From Nitrospira sp. MA-1 (GTDB taxonomy: Bacteria > Nitrospirota > Nitrospiria > Nitrospirales > UBA8639), in assembly GCA_032139905.1 (NCBI GenBank), contig JAQJDB010000006.1:930001-994000 (forward strand): DNA of 64,000 nt. The letters run 5' to 3'. Every line of letters begins with the position of its first letter. Position 1 is the first letter of the stretch. Of the stretch, positions 52,910-62,912 are shown one piece after another. A program made the position numbers and the translations under genes. The notes under the pieces are model-generated. The model did no database searches. It was not told the DNA's origin and worked only from the letters and a program-made list of their open reading frames with translations.

Positions 52910-54028
52910 ATGAAATTGAAGATCAAGAGAATCCAGACCTATAAAGAATTGGACGGCTTAAAGGTAATCTGGGAAGAATTTCAGAACGCTAAAAATGGGC
53001 CATCGGTATTTCAATCGTGGACCTGGAATCGTGCATGGTGTGAGGAAGTTCTCCAATCACAAAAATATGCCAATTTAGATGTCCGGGTGGCAGAAGAATC
53101 AAATGGAAAGATAGTAGCTATTCTACCAACGTATCTCGACAAAAGGACGATACCGGGAATTTCCACACTGCAATTCCTTGCCCACCGGATGTCGATCTAC
53201 AACGATATACTACTCTGTGAGCCTGAAAATCAGGAACTTGCCCTGGCTGTAGCTGAATCGCTCATTGAATCCCTCGGTCCAACTACCATAGTCCACCTCC
53301 GTCACTTGGGAGGGGAGTCAACCTTCACAAAGGCACTTCTCCTGAAGAATTGGGCGCAGATTCAGTGCCCACGATTATTGCTGAGGAATGATCCCGCTAT
53401 CACCGATCAAAGCAAACGCCTTGGTCAGACAAGGCGAAAAGCTTTTCGTTCAGCGCATAATCGACTAATGAAAGAGTATTCGATCGAATACCGGGTAGTT
53501 AAGTCGCAGGACTTCAGTCCTGCCATGAGTGAACTCATTGAACTTCATTTGCGACGATTTGACGCAAAAGGCCAGTCCAGTTTGTTGCAGGGGCAAACTC
53601 TTCCATTTCTTCAACGGGCCATGCAAGATAGCACGAACCGGAATCAATTTGAGATCGTCCAGCTTCGAGCTAATGACACCACAGTGGCAGCCGTCTTAAT
53701 GGTAAAGGATCGAAAGAGTTATATTTACTTTCAAGGCGGTTTTGAACCAGAGTTTTCCCGTTATTCACCCATGCGCCTTCTTTTAACAGAGACGATTCGT
53801 AGAGGTTTTGAGGAACTCGGCTGTGAAGTTTATGACTTAGGTGATGGTTACGGGACCTACAAGTGCGACTGGTCGCCAACAGCTGCTATGAATTATTTCT
53901 GTTGTCGAGGTAATAATCCCCTCTACGCAAATGTTTTTGCGACAGCAACAAGATATGCATTTCAGCGGAGAACCTTGAGCTGTCTTTCCGAAGAAGTCCT
54001 AGAATTATCTGGAATTCAACCGCACTAG
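52910..54028 (+). CDS. FemAB/GNAT-like acyl- or aminoacyltransferase 2
   Basis: A 372-residue paralog-type protein of the same fold. ATG 52910 follows CAGGAGACTGTGAC, better than the frame opening at 52856. C-terminal domain: SYIYFQGGFEPEFSRYSPMRLLLTETI and CEVYDLGDGYGTYKCDW. N-terminal FQSWTWNRAWCEEV is typical. Likely a second decoration step, maybe acting on the product of the first enzyme. Confidence 0.82.
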   Translation: MKLKIKRIQTYKELDGLKVIWEEFQNAKNGPSVFQSWTWNRAWCEEVLQSQKYANLDVRVAEESNGKIVAILPTYLDKRTIPGISTLQFLAHRMSIYNDILLCEPENQELALAVAESLIESLGPTTIVHLRHLGGESTFTKALLLKNWAQIQCPRLLLRNDPAITDQSKRLGQTRRKAFRSAHNRLMKEYSIEYRVVKSQDFSPAMSELIELHLRRFDAKGQSSLLQGQTLPFLQRAMQDSTNRNQFEIVQLRANDTTVAAVLMVKDRKSYIYFQGGFEPEFSRYSPMRLLLTETIRRGFEELGCEVYDLGDGYGTYKCDWSPTAAMNYFCCRGNNPLYANVFATATRYAFQRRTLSCLSEEVLELSGIQPH

Positions 54029-54109
54029 CCACCAATTCACTCACCAGATTTCAGGGAGCAGGCTCTGATTGCTGTCATTAACTTGGCTAGGAAGGGGGAG
54101 TGAGATCGA

Positions 54110-54982
54110 TTAAATTACAATTTTCTCCTGCGTGGATCCGGGGTCCTCGTGGCCGAGTTCCCCCTGAGATTGCCGTATGTCCCCAAAGTATTTAATGACC
54201 TCTGCAGGGCGATTGGGAATACGCAATAGACCAAAAGTCCTTTTCGAGTGATACTCGATCCGTTTCCGGATAGTACGCTCCTTCTTCTTGTAATTTCTCC
54301 CAGCACCCGTTTGCGGTATCCCCGGAACAGCGTGAGACTGCTCGATGAGTGCCAAGAATTCCAGAAGGACTCCAGGCAGAAGATGCGTTATCTTAAATTC
54401 AACAGATAGCAGCCCGTCTTTCGGCTGGAGAGCGGGGCGAATCACCGCGAGCAGGTTCCCCGTATCAACACCCTTCGTCAGATGGTGTATGCAGGCGCCG
54501 AGATTTTTGAAATCCCGCTTTAGCATCGGCCAGAACAGGGTGTTGTTGCCGCGGTAATGAGGAGGGATTCCGTAATGTATATTGATAGCTGCTAGCTTTG
54601 GTATCCCGATCAGCTCGGCGCTGAGCATTGGCGCACCGCAGGACATCAGTACATCAGGCTGAAGGCTGTCGATCAGTTCAACTCCCGGGCGAGAATTCAT
54701 ATCTGATTCAGGAAACGGAACGATGTTCGGGATCGATGGCTGTGTTCCGCCGGGGTAGAGCCTATTAATCAGGCGGTCCCTGTGGCGCCTTTCACCCATC
54801 TTTCCGAGCCAGTTTCGAAGTAATCGAGTTGCACCCGTGAGGGAGCTGATATGTACCTCGGGTGTTTTCTGCGAACGGACGGGTTGAATGATGACGGTTG
54901 ACGGATATTGCTCAATGATTTTCCTGGCCACATAGGCTTCGCTGGCGCCGCAATAGCTAATTATGACGACCTTCAATGACAC
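54110..54982 (-). CDS. Formyltransferase-family protein
   Basis: A 290-residue formyl_trans_N-type protein on the opposite strand to the rest of the locus. The active-site pattern is AINIHYGIPPHYRGNNTLFW (Asn and His) with the later Asp in LTKGVDTGNLL. Uses 10-formyltetrahydrofolate to formylate an amine, probably an amino sugar. Opposite orientation and the neighbouring IS suggest separate acquisition. Confidence 0.85.
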   Translation of the reverse strand: MSLKVVIISYCGASEAYVARKIIEQYPSTVIIQPVRSQKTPEVHISSLTGATRLLRNWLGKMGERRHRDRLINRLYPGGTQPSIPNIVPFPESDMNSRPGVELIDSLQPDVLMSCGAPMLSAELIGIPKLAAINIHYGIPPHYRGNNTLFWPMLKRDFKNLGACIHHLTKGVDTGNLLAVIRPALQPKDGLLSVEFKITHLLPGVLLEFLALIEQSHAVPGIPQTGAGRNYKKKERTIRKRIEYHSKRTFGLLRIPNRPAEVIKYFGDIRQSQGELGHEDPGSTQEKIVI

Positions 54983-55499
54983 CTCGTGAATCCTTTTGCC
55001 GAACCCGGTTCGATCGCGTGAACTGCCAATGAAAACAACCTATCGCTGGACCATAATTATGTCAAGGCGAGCCTGATAATTGAGTGAATTGGGAATAACA
55101 CATCGCAAATACTTGGGACCGCATAGAGTGTGCCGAATGATCATGGACCACTCACTAATTTTCGCGCACCTTCACAGGGTCTGTGCAGAGCTCTCATTGC
55201 TGGTATACAAATTTCTTCGCTTTTACTCCACATTCCAGATTCTCAGGGGTTTGGATCGTACCCCACGTTGTCGTGGCATTCAGCATAGTCCACTTTATTT
55301 GAACACTCCACGTTCCTCCTTAAATGGAAAGTGGTCCAAGGAACGACTCGACTTTAGTTGTCGACAACAGGGTGACATACGCCCCCTCGGGTGTTTGTCA
55401 CCCTGGGCCTGATAGTGGCTACTGGTATTGTTTAAGGCAATACGGCCTCTGTTCTTGTGTAAACTCAATTGTGATCTCATAGGCGTGCAAGTTCAGATC
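54983..55499. other. Intergenic region before IS-beta copy 2
   Basis: About 515 bases with no supported gene. Holds a strong hairpin at 55368-55405. The IS begins directly after. Confidence 0.4.
55368..55405 (+). repeat. Perfect 10-base inverted repeat (hairpin)
   Basis: CAGGGTGACA (55368) and TGTCACCCTG (55396) enclose an 18-base loop. There is no T run, so it is not a simple terminator. Confidence 0.6.
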
Positions 55500-55567
55500 A
55501 GAAGTGGTCCCCAGTCCTTGGACAGAATAATGAGGATGCTAAGTGAAATCTTCTGCGCTATATTTGT

Positions 55568-55879
55568 TTGCAACGAAAGGAGCAGAAGATGGCACGACGA
55601 TCCCGACGGAATCATTCCCCAGCGTTTAAGGCCAAGGTGGCCTTGGCCGCCGTCAAGGGCGAACGCACGTTGGCGGAATTGGCCGAGCAGTTTGACGTAC
55701 ATCCGAATCAGATCCAAGATTGGAAGAAGCAGCTGCTGAGCAAGGCAGAACATGTTTTTGGCGCCAGTCTCGTTGCTGCTGCCGACCATGAACAGGTCCA
55801 GCAGAAGCTGCATGCCAAGATTGGCCAGCTGACCATGGAGAAGGATTTTTTAGCCACCGCGCTCGGACCCGGCCGATGA
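55568..55879 (+). CDS. IS3-family transposase OrfA, IS-beta copy 2
   Basis: Identical 103-residue protein to that at 24560-24871. HTH domain, then the T-TTT-TTA heptamer at 55846-55852 as a possible -1 frameshift site into OrfB. Confidence 0.93.
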   Translation: MQRKEQKMARRSRRNHSPAFKAKVALAAVKGERTLAELAEQFDVHPNQIQDWKKQLLSKAEHVFGASLVAAADHEQVQQKLHAKIGQLTMEKDFLATALGPGR

Positions 55880-56721
55880 CTGAGCGCAAAGCGATGCTCA
55901 AGGCCCAGCAAGGACTTTCGGTGACTCGTCAATGTCAGCTGTTAGCCGTGCCGCGTTCGAGTGCCTATGCACGGCCCCAGGATGTCTCAGCGGCAGACCT
56001 TGTTTTGATGCGCCAACTCGACGAGCTCTATCTGAAATGGCCGTTCTATGGCAGCCGTCGCCTGTGTGTTGAGCTTCAACAACAGGGCCATAGAGTGAAT
56101 CGTAAACGCGTTCAACGGTTGATGCGCAAGATGGGGATCCGAGCGATTTACCCGAAGCCGCGAACGAGTCAACCAGGACTGGGGCACAAAATTTATCCCT
56201 ACTTATTAAGAGGCCTGAGAATTGAACGTCCAAACCAGGTGTGGGCGAGTGATATCTGTTATATCCCGATGGCCAAGGGGTTCATGTATCTCACCGCCAT
56301 CATAGACTGGTACTCACGTCGGGTGTTGGCGTGGCGCGTTTCGAATACGCTGGAAACGGATGCCTGTGTGGAGGCGCTGGAAGAAGCCCTCTTGCGCTAT
56401 GGGGCGCCAGAGATCTTCAATACGGATCAGGGTGCCCAATATACCAGTGAGGCATTCACCGCGACACTCAAAGATCGTGGGGTGCAAATCAGTATGGATG
56501 GTAAGGGGCGTTGGGTCGACAACGTATTCGTCGAACGACTATGGCGCAGTGTGAAGTATGAGGACGTGTACCTGCGAGCCTATGAGACGCCCGCAGCGCT
56601 ACGGGCTGGGCTGACTGGCTATTTCACGTTCTATAACACGGAACGCCGTCACCAGTCCTTGAATCGACAGACACCGGATACCGTATATTGGGCAGGTCCA
56701 ATGGCAACGAAGGCGGCATAA
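55876..56721 (+). CDS. IS3-family transposase OrfB, IS-beta copy 2
   Basis: Identical 281-residue DDE transposase to that at 23718-24563: WASDICYIP, FNTDQGAQYTS, FVERLWRSVKY. In the -1 frame relative to OrfA with an ATGA overlap. Confidence 0.95.
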   Translation: MTERKAMLKAQQGLSVTRQCQLLAVPRSSAYARPQDVSAADLVLMRQLDELYLKWPFYGSRRLCVELQQQGHRVNRKRVQRLMRKMGIRAIYPKPRTSQPGLGHKIYPYLLRGLRIERPNQVWASDICYIPMAKGFMYLTAIIDWYSRRVLAWRVSNTLETDACVEALEEALLRYGAPEIFNTDQGAQYTSEAFTATLKDRGVQISMDGKGRWVDNVFVERLWRSVKYEDVYLRAYETPAALRAGLTGYFTFYNTERRHQSLNRQTPDTVYWAGPMATKAA

Positions 56722-56869
56722 TGCCCAGCAGAAGTTTCACTTAGCGCCCTGTCCAGAAATCGGGGTCCACTTCTATCTTTAAATTAACTGAGCACCTCAG
56801 TCATTCAACAATAACAATGTCAGTACAGGTTCCTCTTCCGTTAATGCGCACGTAAATAATTTTATCTTT

Positions 56870-57340
56870 ACATGTTTGAGTGAAGTGTTCACGGGTAAAT
56901 TGGCTGCCTTGATCGGAGTTCATGCTAACTGGGCAGTCATATTCTTCAGTCGCTCCTTTCAAGACATCCATGGGGGAATATAATTATTTGGGACTCTCTC
57001 ACTTAAGAGATGTCAAGTTATCCGTGGCCACCTCACTGGAACATGGAACGGCCACCAGGTGACATGACGGATCACCGAGAGTTTTTACTTGGGCTTGGTC
57101 ATGGCTATGCGCCTAGTCATTGGCCGGGTCCAAGGCGGATCAAAACACACCCCTCCATCGGCAACTGCCCGATGTTGCATGCGGCTTTTGCTGTAACGGT
57201 TTAGGGGTAACAGAGGTGGCTATCCCTGTCCAAATACGTTCTCCCCCCTGGCGATTTGGTGCTTCTTCCAGTCCTGCACCTGATCGTGATGTAGGTCGAA
57301 CCGTTTGGCTCATTCCACCAGGGTGCGGTCCACTCCGTAT
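56870..57340 (-). pseudogene. Decayed remnant of an IS-beta-like transposase
   Basis: On the minus strand, 57110-57340 resembles the orfA/orfB junction and orfA of IS-beta at roughly 70% (CATTGGCCGGGTCC against CATCGGCCGGGTCC; TGCTTCTTCCAGTCCTGCAC against TGCTTCTTCCAATCTTGGAT). The part near 56870-57000 matches the DDE region (GGTAAATTGGCTGCCTTGATC). Frames are broken and the middle is missing. An older insertion of a related IS. Confidence 0.7.
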
Positions 57341-57915
57341 AGTTAAAGTGGTCTTTCACCTTGAGGTTCGGAGAGGGAAAATGCCGCGCGCTTTGCATCT
57401 TCAGAAATATTGGTTAAAAGGAAACATACTGCAGAAAATTTCCCTGAGAATCCCATGCTTTCTGTCTATGGTTGCAGTGGTCTTCCTGACTATCGACTTA
57501 GTCAAGTATTCGTTTTATGCTAATTACTGAATTTAATTAATGCTACGAGGCCCATTAGCCTCGCCGGTTTTTGGCCATGGAAAGCATCTACGGGGAGGTT
57601 GGATATGTGGCATGTATGGTTAATATATTGTCCCGGGTTTTTTGGAGCGGTCTGATGAAGCGTACAATTCTAGTTTGAAGCGTGAACGTCCATGAGTTCC
57701 TTTCCAACTCTGGGTGCCAGCAACGTCCTATTGGCAGCTAAAGGATTTCAGGCAGCGATCAGCAATACTTGGCGATAAAAAGTCACTGCCCAAAGCTGTG
57801 GCTAGTCACAAATTGTGGGAAAGATAATTGTGGGTACCGTGCCGGTGTCGCATCTTCTCATGATCTTAGTGCATTAAGAGCGTGTTCGAAAGGTGAGAAT
57901 TCTAAGGAGGGAAAA
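57341..57915. other. Intergenic region
   Basis: About 575 bases between the IS remnant and the methyltransferase. The frame of the next gene is open from 57769, but the good ribosome binding site places its start at 57916. Nothing else supported. Confidence 0.35.
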
Positions 57916-58923
57916 ATGATTGATGGAATGGTCAGCCGAATAACCGGCCTCGCAAAGAAGGTCATCATGTCTAATAAAGCTCTAGACAGGCTGTTTTATG
58001 ATTTTTCTAATATGGGGGAGTTTAGCAGTCTTTACCAGCATGAAAAAATGTTGGCAGACCATTTACGCGTCGATACCTATCATGACGCTATCCGTGCGCA
58101 TGTTAAGGCGGGAGATACGGTTATTGATCTGGGAACCGGTACGGGCATTCTTGCACTTTTTGCGGCACGACAAGGAGCCAAGGTTTACGCCATTGATCAT
58201 TCCAGTTTCATTGACATCGCACGGACAACAGCCGCAAAGAATGGTATCGACACCATCACATTCGTACGTTCTAACAGCCAGCGCTTCAATCCCCCGGAGA
58301 AAGTTGACTTCATCATACATGAACAAATGGGCGATGATCTGTTTAACGAGAATATGATACATAACCTGCTGGACTTGAAACGACGGGCTTTAAAGAGCAC
58401 CGGAAAGATTTTACCTGGGCGATTCGAACTGTTTCTGGAACCTGTTGCTCTGAAGAAAGGTCGCAGAATGCCCTTTCTCTGGGAGAAGCCTGTTACCGTG
58501 CGTGACCTTCCTCAGGGGGTTGACTTCAGCTTCTTGCGTGATCTTCCAGAAGCCAAGGCATTCCAACCACCTGGTTATATCCGACACATGGTGGAAGAAG
58601 CTGCAGTGGATTTTTTCCTTTGTGAGCCTCAGCCAATTATGACATTTGATCTGAATAAGATGGATGATGCCAGTACGGTACCAATGCATTGGCAGGCGAA
58701 CAAACGTGTTAATCGGGCTGGAGGTCTTGATGGATTTTGTCTGTACTTCCTGGCTGACTTTGGAGAGGGTTTTCAGCTTGACACTCGTCCTGGGCGTACC
58801 CATTGGCCAAACCGGCTTTTCCGAATGCCTCGTGTGGAGTATGCCGTTGGGGATACGATTCGATATGCAGTGCACGTCGGGGATATTAGGAGATCATATA
58901 CTTGGACCTTCACAGTTGAATAA
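57916..58923 (+). CDS. PRMT-like SAM-dependent methyltransferase
   Basis: A 335-residue protein, ATG 57916 with AAGGAGG six bases upstream. SAM motif VIDLGTGTGILALFAARQGAKVYAID matches the PRMT type; the double-Glu loop HEQMGDDLFNENM has Glu136 and Glu145 nine residues apart, as in protein arginine methyltransferases (E-W-MG-x-L-x-x-E-S-M); near the end GRTHWPNRLF has the THW motif. A beta-barrel-like C-terminal half follows. PRMT-like enzymes are uncommon in bacteria; the substrate might be a protein arginine, a guanidino group or another amine on the polymer. Confidence 0.82.
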   Translation: MIDGMVSRITGLAKKVIMSNKALDRLFYDFSNMGEFSSLYQHEKMLADHLRVDTYHDAIRAHVKAGDTVIDLGTGTGILALFAARQGAKVYAIDHSSFIDIARTTAAKNGIDTITFVRSNSQRFNPPEKVDFIIHEQMGDDLFNENMIHNLLDLKRRALKSTGKILPGRFELFLEPVALKKGRRMPFLWEKPVTVRDLPQGVDFSFLRDLPEAKAFQPPGYIRHMVEEAAVDFFLCEPQPIMTFDLNKMDDASTVPMHWQANKRVNRAGGLDGFCLYFLADFGEGFQLDTRPGRTHWPNRLFRMPRVEYAVGDTIRYAVHVGDIRRSYTWTFTVE

Positions 58924-59654
58924 ACGATACTGGCATGTATCCAACCAACCAACCAATCAATCCCAGAATTCTCAAACTAATTTGGACTTATTGGCCTAGA
59001 GGAATGGGAACTTTCCGCCTGAAAAGATAAATGAGTGAACAAGGTCTCAGGTATCCTGCGATAGAAATTTGAAGCTAAGAATAGCTGCAAAGGCTGCTCT
59101 TACTGAGGTCCCTTGTGCTGATTGCCTCCTGTATGAGGAGTTATCCTGGCTAAGGGGACAGTTGTTTCGCACAAGGTGCTCTTGTAAGGAGTGCGAAAAA
59201 ATCATGAGCAAAGCCAAAAGCATGCTTTCCCTTCGTTGGCCTGTCAATCTAATCCTGACGCCAACGCTCTAGAATTTTTATGATTAAACAGATTGGCCTC
59301 AATACTGGTTTCTTTGCAGCTACGTATTATTGATGAATGATTATGACTGCGTTTAAGGTTTTTATTTTGATGCACTGGTCTATTATTGATTTAGTTTTCT
59401 TATTCCATATTTTTATGGAAATGAACTTTTTTGCATTACCAGCGACTCCAACTTACTTCCTGGTACCTTGATATGCCTTAAGATTTGGCTTTTTCTCCGA
59501 ATGGAAGAAAGGGATTTCTTGGGGTAAAACCCATTCCTTTGAATCGCATCCAGCATGCTCCTGGTACGATGGCGTAGATTTTGCTTGCGCTTACAATCAG
59601 TTTTTAGTGAACCACAAATCTTACCACAGGTTGAAAAAACTAAACGGGGGCGAA
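58924..59654. other. Intergenic region
   Basis: About 730 bases. A 67-codon frame at 59069-59272 (containing CADCLLYEELSW and CSCKECEK) has cysteine pairs but no good start signal; I do not call it a gene. Short CCAACCAACCAACCAATCAA run near 58940. Confidence 0.35.
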
Positions 59655-60800
59655 ATGAAAATGGAAAAGAGCAAAACAGGAAAAGTGTCAATTTTGAAAA
59701 TTCAAGGAAGGCATGACGTATGTATCACAATGCGAATTTTATTCCTTGGAATTATAAGTTTGGCAATGCTAGGGCAGGCGTTTGCCCTTGATACGATTCC
59801 GGAAAAACTCTCTGATTGGACTGAAAAAGGGGTTGTTCTCCAAAACAGTTCAGGCGTTGCTTGGGAAAATAAACCTGGTATCGCCGTGAGTGGTATCTCG
59901 AAAGTGGGCGGGATCTATTATCTCCATTATCTCGCAGGGTTTAACGGGTGTTGGGATGCGGATGGTGATGTCAACCATCAATCTCTCGGTCTTGCCACCA
60001 GTACGGACGGAGTGAATTTTACGAAATTCACAGGTAATCCATTGTTGAAACCCCATGATTTTGTATCTGTAAGTTCCCAGGAAGAGGGGATCCGAACTGC
60101 GTATATTCAGTATCTTCCCTCGAAGGGGAAGTTTTACGGATACTTTGGTGTTGAATCGCCAGGGGGTTCTCAGACATGTAACTTTGGTGGTGGAGGAACC
60201 TGTGGATGTAATATTAGTGTTGATTCTCGGGTGTATGGAGCGACGTCGGTTGACGGGAAAGCTTGGACGGTGGAAGGGTCAGTCGGTGGCACATATTCCT
60301 CAAGTGGGAGCGAAGTCTATGCTGCAGGTTGGGTTTATGATAGCAGCCAATTTGGTCTGTACGTGACTACTGCTGAGGGTGGCCAGCTAAAATCTGCCTC
60401 TAGAGGATCAAATGCATGGAGCCTCAATGAATTGGGCGGTATCAGTGCATTGGACTGGGGCTGGTCCGGACTCGATGTCTATTTACACGATGATAACAAC
60501 ACTCTCACATTAATATATAATCCCCAGGGTGGTAGTCATCCCGGGAGTAGCAATGACAATCTGTATTTTGCTACCACTCACCTCGACGACATGAGGAACA
60601 TACAAAATGAGCGGGTCATCACGACATCAGGAGTACTACAAAATAAAATATTGCGGGATGGCAATGAATGGAAATGGTATTACAGTGATGACCCGAGTTG
60701 GAATAATAATGTCATCAGGCTTCGCACGCACCCGATTGCCAATTCAGACAATGTGCCACCCGAACCTCCCAAAAATCTGAATGTCGCGCCCATTCCTTAA
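59655..60800 (+). CDS. Secreted beta-propeller protein (glycosyl hydrolase 32/43-like fold)
   Basis: A 381-residue protein with start ATG 59655 after CGGGGGCGAA; a signal peptide appears at MRILFLGIISLAMLGQAFA, so the export signal is slightly internal unless ATG 59730 is the start. The mature part has repeated blades: GIYYLHYLAGF, LGLATSTDGVNFTKFTGNPLL, AYIQYLPSKGKFYGYFG, GATSVDGKAWTVEG, typical of five-bladed propeller glycosidases. Catalytic acids cannot be assigned with confidence. Extracellular cleavage or binding of the polymer is likely. Confidence 0.7.
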   Translation: MKMEKSKTGKVSILKIQGRHDVCITMRILFLGIISLAMLGQAFALDTIPEKLSDWTEKGVVLQNSSGVAWENKPGIAVSGISKVGGIYYLHYLAGFNGCWDADGDVNHQSLGLATSTDGVNFTKFTGNPLLKPHDFVSVSSQEEGIRTAYIQYLPSKGKFYGYFGVESPGGSQTCNFGGGGTCGCNISVDSRVYGATSVDGKAWTVEGSVGGTYSSSGSEVYAAGWVYDSSQFGLYVTTAEGGQLKSASRGSNAWSLNELGGISALDWGWSGLDVYLHDDNNTLTLIYNPQGGSHPGSSNDNLYFATTHLDDMRNIQNERVITTSGVLQNKILRDGNEWKWYYSDDPSWNNNVIRLRTHPIANSDNVPPEPPKNLNVAPIP

Positions 60801-61765
60801 TTGCATTTTTCAGTGCAACTCTTGCTCTTGATTGAGTGAATGGTTTTGATAGCCTCGTGGCTTTCTTTCGCCGATCAATAATGAACGGTGCGCATACAGG
60901 AGCAGCTAGATGCGGCTGATCTGTGAGTAAGGTTACCAATTGCGCATTGATTGTGAACGGTTGAGAATCAACTTCTAGCAGTCTAGATAATGGGAGTGAA
61001 TATTTCCAGGATCAGTCGTGAACTTTCATTAAGCTGAAGCCTTTCTCTCTATCATTTTCAAATGCCCATTCGCCCTCCCTTTCCGCACTTTTAGATTTCA
61101 GATTGGTTCGCAGATATCGTCTTTTACCTACAAGACTTTTTTCTTTTTGAGATTCCTTCTATGACGAGGCACCCAGTCACCGTTTTGTGCTCCGCCTAGA
61201 CCTCGATTTTAATCCTATCCACCCAGTTCACAGAATCAATTCGTTGTAGTTGCCAGGGACCCATCCCCCGCATGTTAGTGGCATGGAATGGACGGAGCGT
61301 CCTATGGTTTTCTGTTCAACTTGGATTTGTAGGAAGGCTTGTATCTCCATGGTGGAGTTGTATTAAAAGATAGGACAGCAGGTCTTTCGCCTGCCTACTA
61401 ACGAATAGAGTTGTTCAGAAGGTGACAGGTTCCTCTCGACGACTTTGGCCTGTGCGGTCACTTGGCTAAGGACCTTTAGTTTCGTCTTTCCCTATCCGAA
61501 ACATAACTACATATTCATTTTTGTCAGTTCTCATGATAAATAGGAATTCTGTGTTGTTTGTTCCCTATTTTCTTTGCTTGGGATTCCTTGTCTTTGAGAA
61601 ATGTGGTTGAGCGTAAGGGGAGCTCATGACTTTCTCCCGAAATAGTCCTTGTGACCACGCTTGATCGGTGTAGGGAATGCGAGCGGAAACACAGGTGAGT
61701 CATTTGAGTTCATTATTCAAAGGCGCATAGGTTTCTGTTCGGAGTTTCTTGGATAAAGGTTTTGG
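60801..61765. other. Long intergenic region, no supported gene
   Basis: About 965 bases with no convincing frame, tRNA or repeat array. Probably carries the promoter of the GT2 pair; no box can be chosen by eye. Confidence 0.4.
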
Positions 61766-62689
61766 ATGATGCGACCTCTCCTTTCTATTGTTGTTCCAAT
61801 TTACAATGAGGAGGAATGTGTCCATCCCCTTTATGAAGCGATACGAACGGCCTGTGAGAGGAATGAACAATCGTATGAAATCGTGTTTGCGGATGATGGA
61901 AGCAAGGACCGTACCTATGAGTTACTTGAAGACATTCATCGAAAAAATCCTGAAGTCACCGTGATTCGTTTACGAAAGAATTTTGGACAGACCGCAGCGA
62001 TGGCTGCAGGGTTCAGAGCGGCTCGCGGGCACATTATTATCAGTATGGATGGGGATCTTCAAAATGATCCCAGTGATATCCCGCAATTGTTGGCCAAGAT
62101 CGCAGAAGGCTATGACGTGGTCTGTGGATGGAGGAAGGAGCGGAAAGATAAATTTCTTTCTCGGCGATTTCCTTCACTCATTGCAAACTGGCTTATCGGC
62201 AAAATCACAGGAGTAGCCATTCATGATAATGGATGTTCACTGAAAGCCTATCGAGCCTCCATTATTAAACGCGTAGCTCTATATTCAGAATTGCATCGGT
62301 TTATTCCGGCAATGGCAACTTTGTCCGGTGCGAGAATTACTGAATTGGTTGTCACCCACCATCCACGGATGTTCGGAAAAAGCAAATATGGAATTTCAAG
62401 AGCGTGGCGTGTGTTTTTGGATTTGTTTTTAGTGAAAATGGTGACCGGGTTTGCCGCCAGGCCGGCATTGTGGTTTGGCATACTCGCCATTCCTGGAGCG
62501 TTGTTGGCGGGGCTGAGTTTGGTCGGCATGGTTTTCTCAGATACCATTGGAATTGTATTCCCTGCTACGACTTTTTTGTTATGCGCACTGACAGGGCATT
62601 TGCTGACTATGGGAATGCTTGGTGAAATGATTCTCTTTTCCGGGGATTTTCGTCCGGATCAGATGATTTGGAGAGATCAGACTCAATGA
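61766..62689 (+). CDS. GT2 membrane glycosyltransferase (DPM1/GtrB/ArnC-like)
   Basis: A 307-residue enzyme. GT-A signature LSIVVPIYNEEECVHPLYEAI, FADDGSKDRT and the metal-binding MDGDLQNDP; then KDNG-type region HDNGCSLKAYRAS. Two C-terminal helices (ALWFGILAIPGALLAGLSLVG and ATTFLLCALTGHLLTMGMLG) anchor it. Such enzymes make polyprenyl-phosphate sugars. A paralog follows 223 bases later. Confidence 0.92.
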   Translation: MMRPLLSIVVPIYNEEECVHPLYEAIRTACERNEQSYEIVFADDGSKDRTYELLEDIHRKNPEVTVIRLRKNFGQTAAMAAGFRAARGHIIISMDGDLQNDPSDIPQLLAKIAEGYDVVCGWRKERKDKFLSRRFPSLIANWLIGKITGVAIHDNGCSLKAYRASIIKRVALYSELHRFIPAMATLSGARITELVVTHHPRMFGKSKYGISRAWRVFLDLFLVKMVTGFAARPALWFGILAIPGALLAGLSLVGMVFSDTIGIVFPATTFLLCALTGHLLTMGMLGEMILFSGDFRPDQMIWRDQTQ

Positions 62690-62912
62690 TTCTTTCGTCC
62701 AGTCTTCAAAATTGGCAAGGGAATGACCTAAATCGGTTTGGAATGATGTATCGACCGCCTCACGCATATGTCCGGACGGGGGTGGACTTTCATTGGATTG
62801 CCAGTCTTTTTGAAGGCCAATGCATATCCCAAATACACAGGGTTCTCTCCTACCTTCTCCCATTTGTCATTTCTTGTGCTTTGCCATGCTTAACATTAAA
62901 AGGCGAATTCTC

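Larger units (their letters stand above)
55500..56774 (+). mobile_element. IS3-family insertion sequence (IS-beta), copy 2
   Basis: Same length (1,275 bases) and same proteins as the copy at 23665, in the opposite orientation. ATC flanks both ends as target duplication. It lies in a gap, breaking no gene. Next to it (56870-57340) is an old relative that has decayed. Confidence 0.95.

Noticed and set aside
55493-56233. Long antisense frames inside IS-beta (also in copy 1)
   Set aside because: They are shadows of orfA/orfB; the sense proteins carry all conserved motifs.
59069-59272. Cys-rich 67-codon frame
   Set aside because: Two cysteine pairs are suggestive but there is no ribosome binding site and no known small-protein family.
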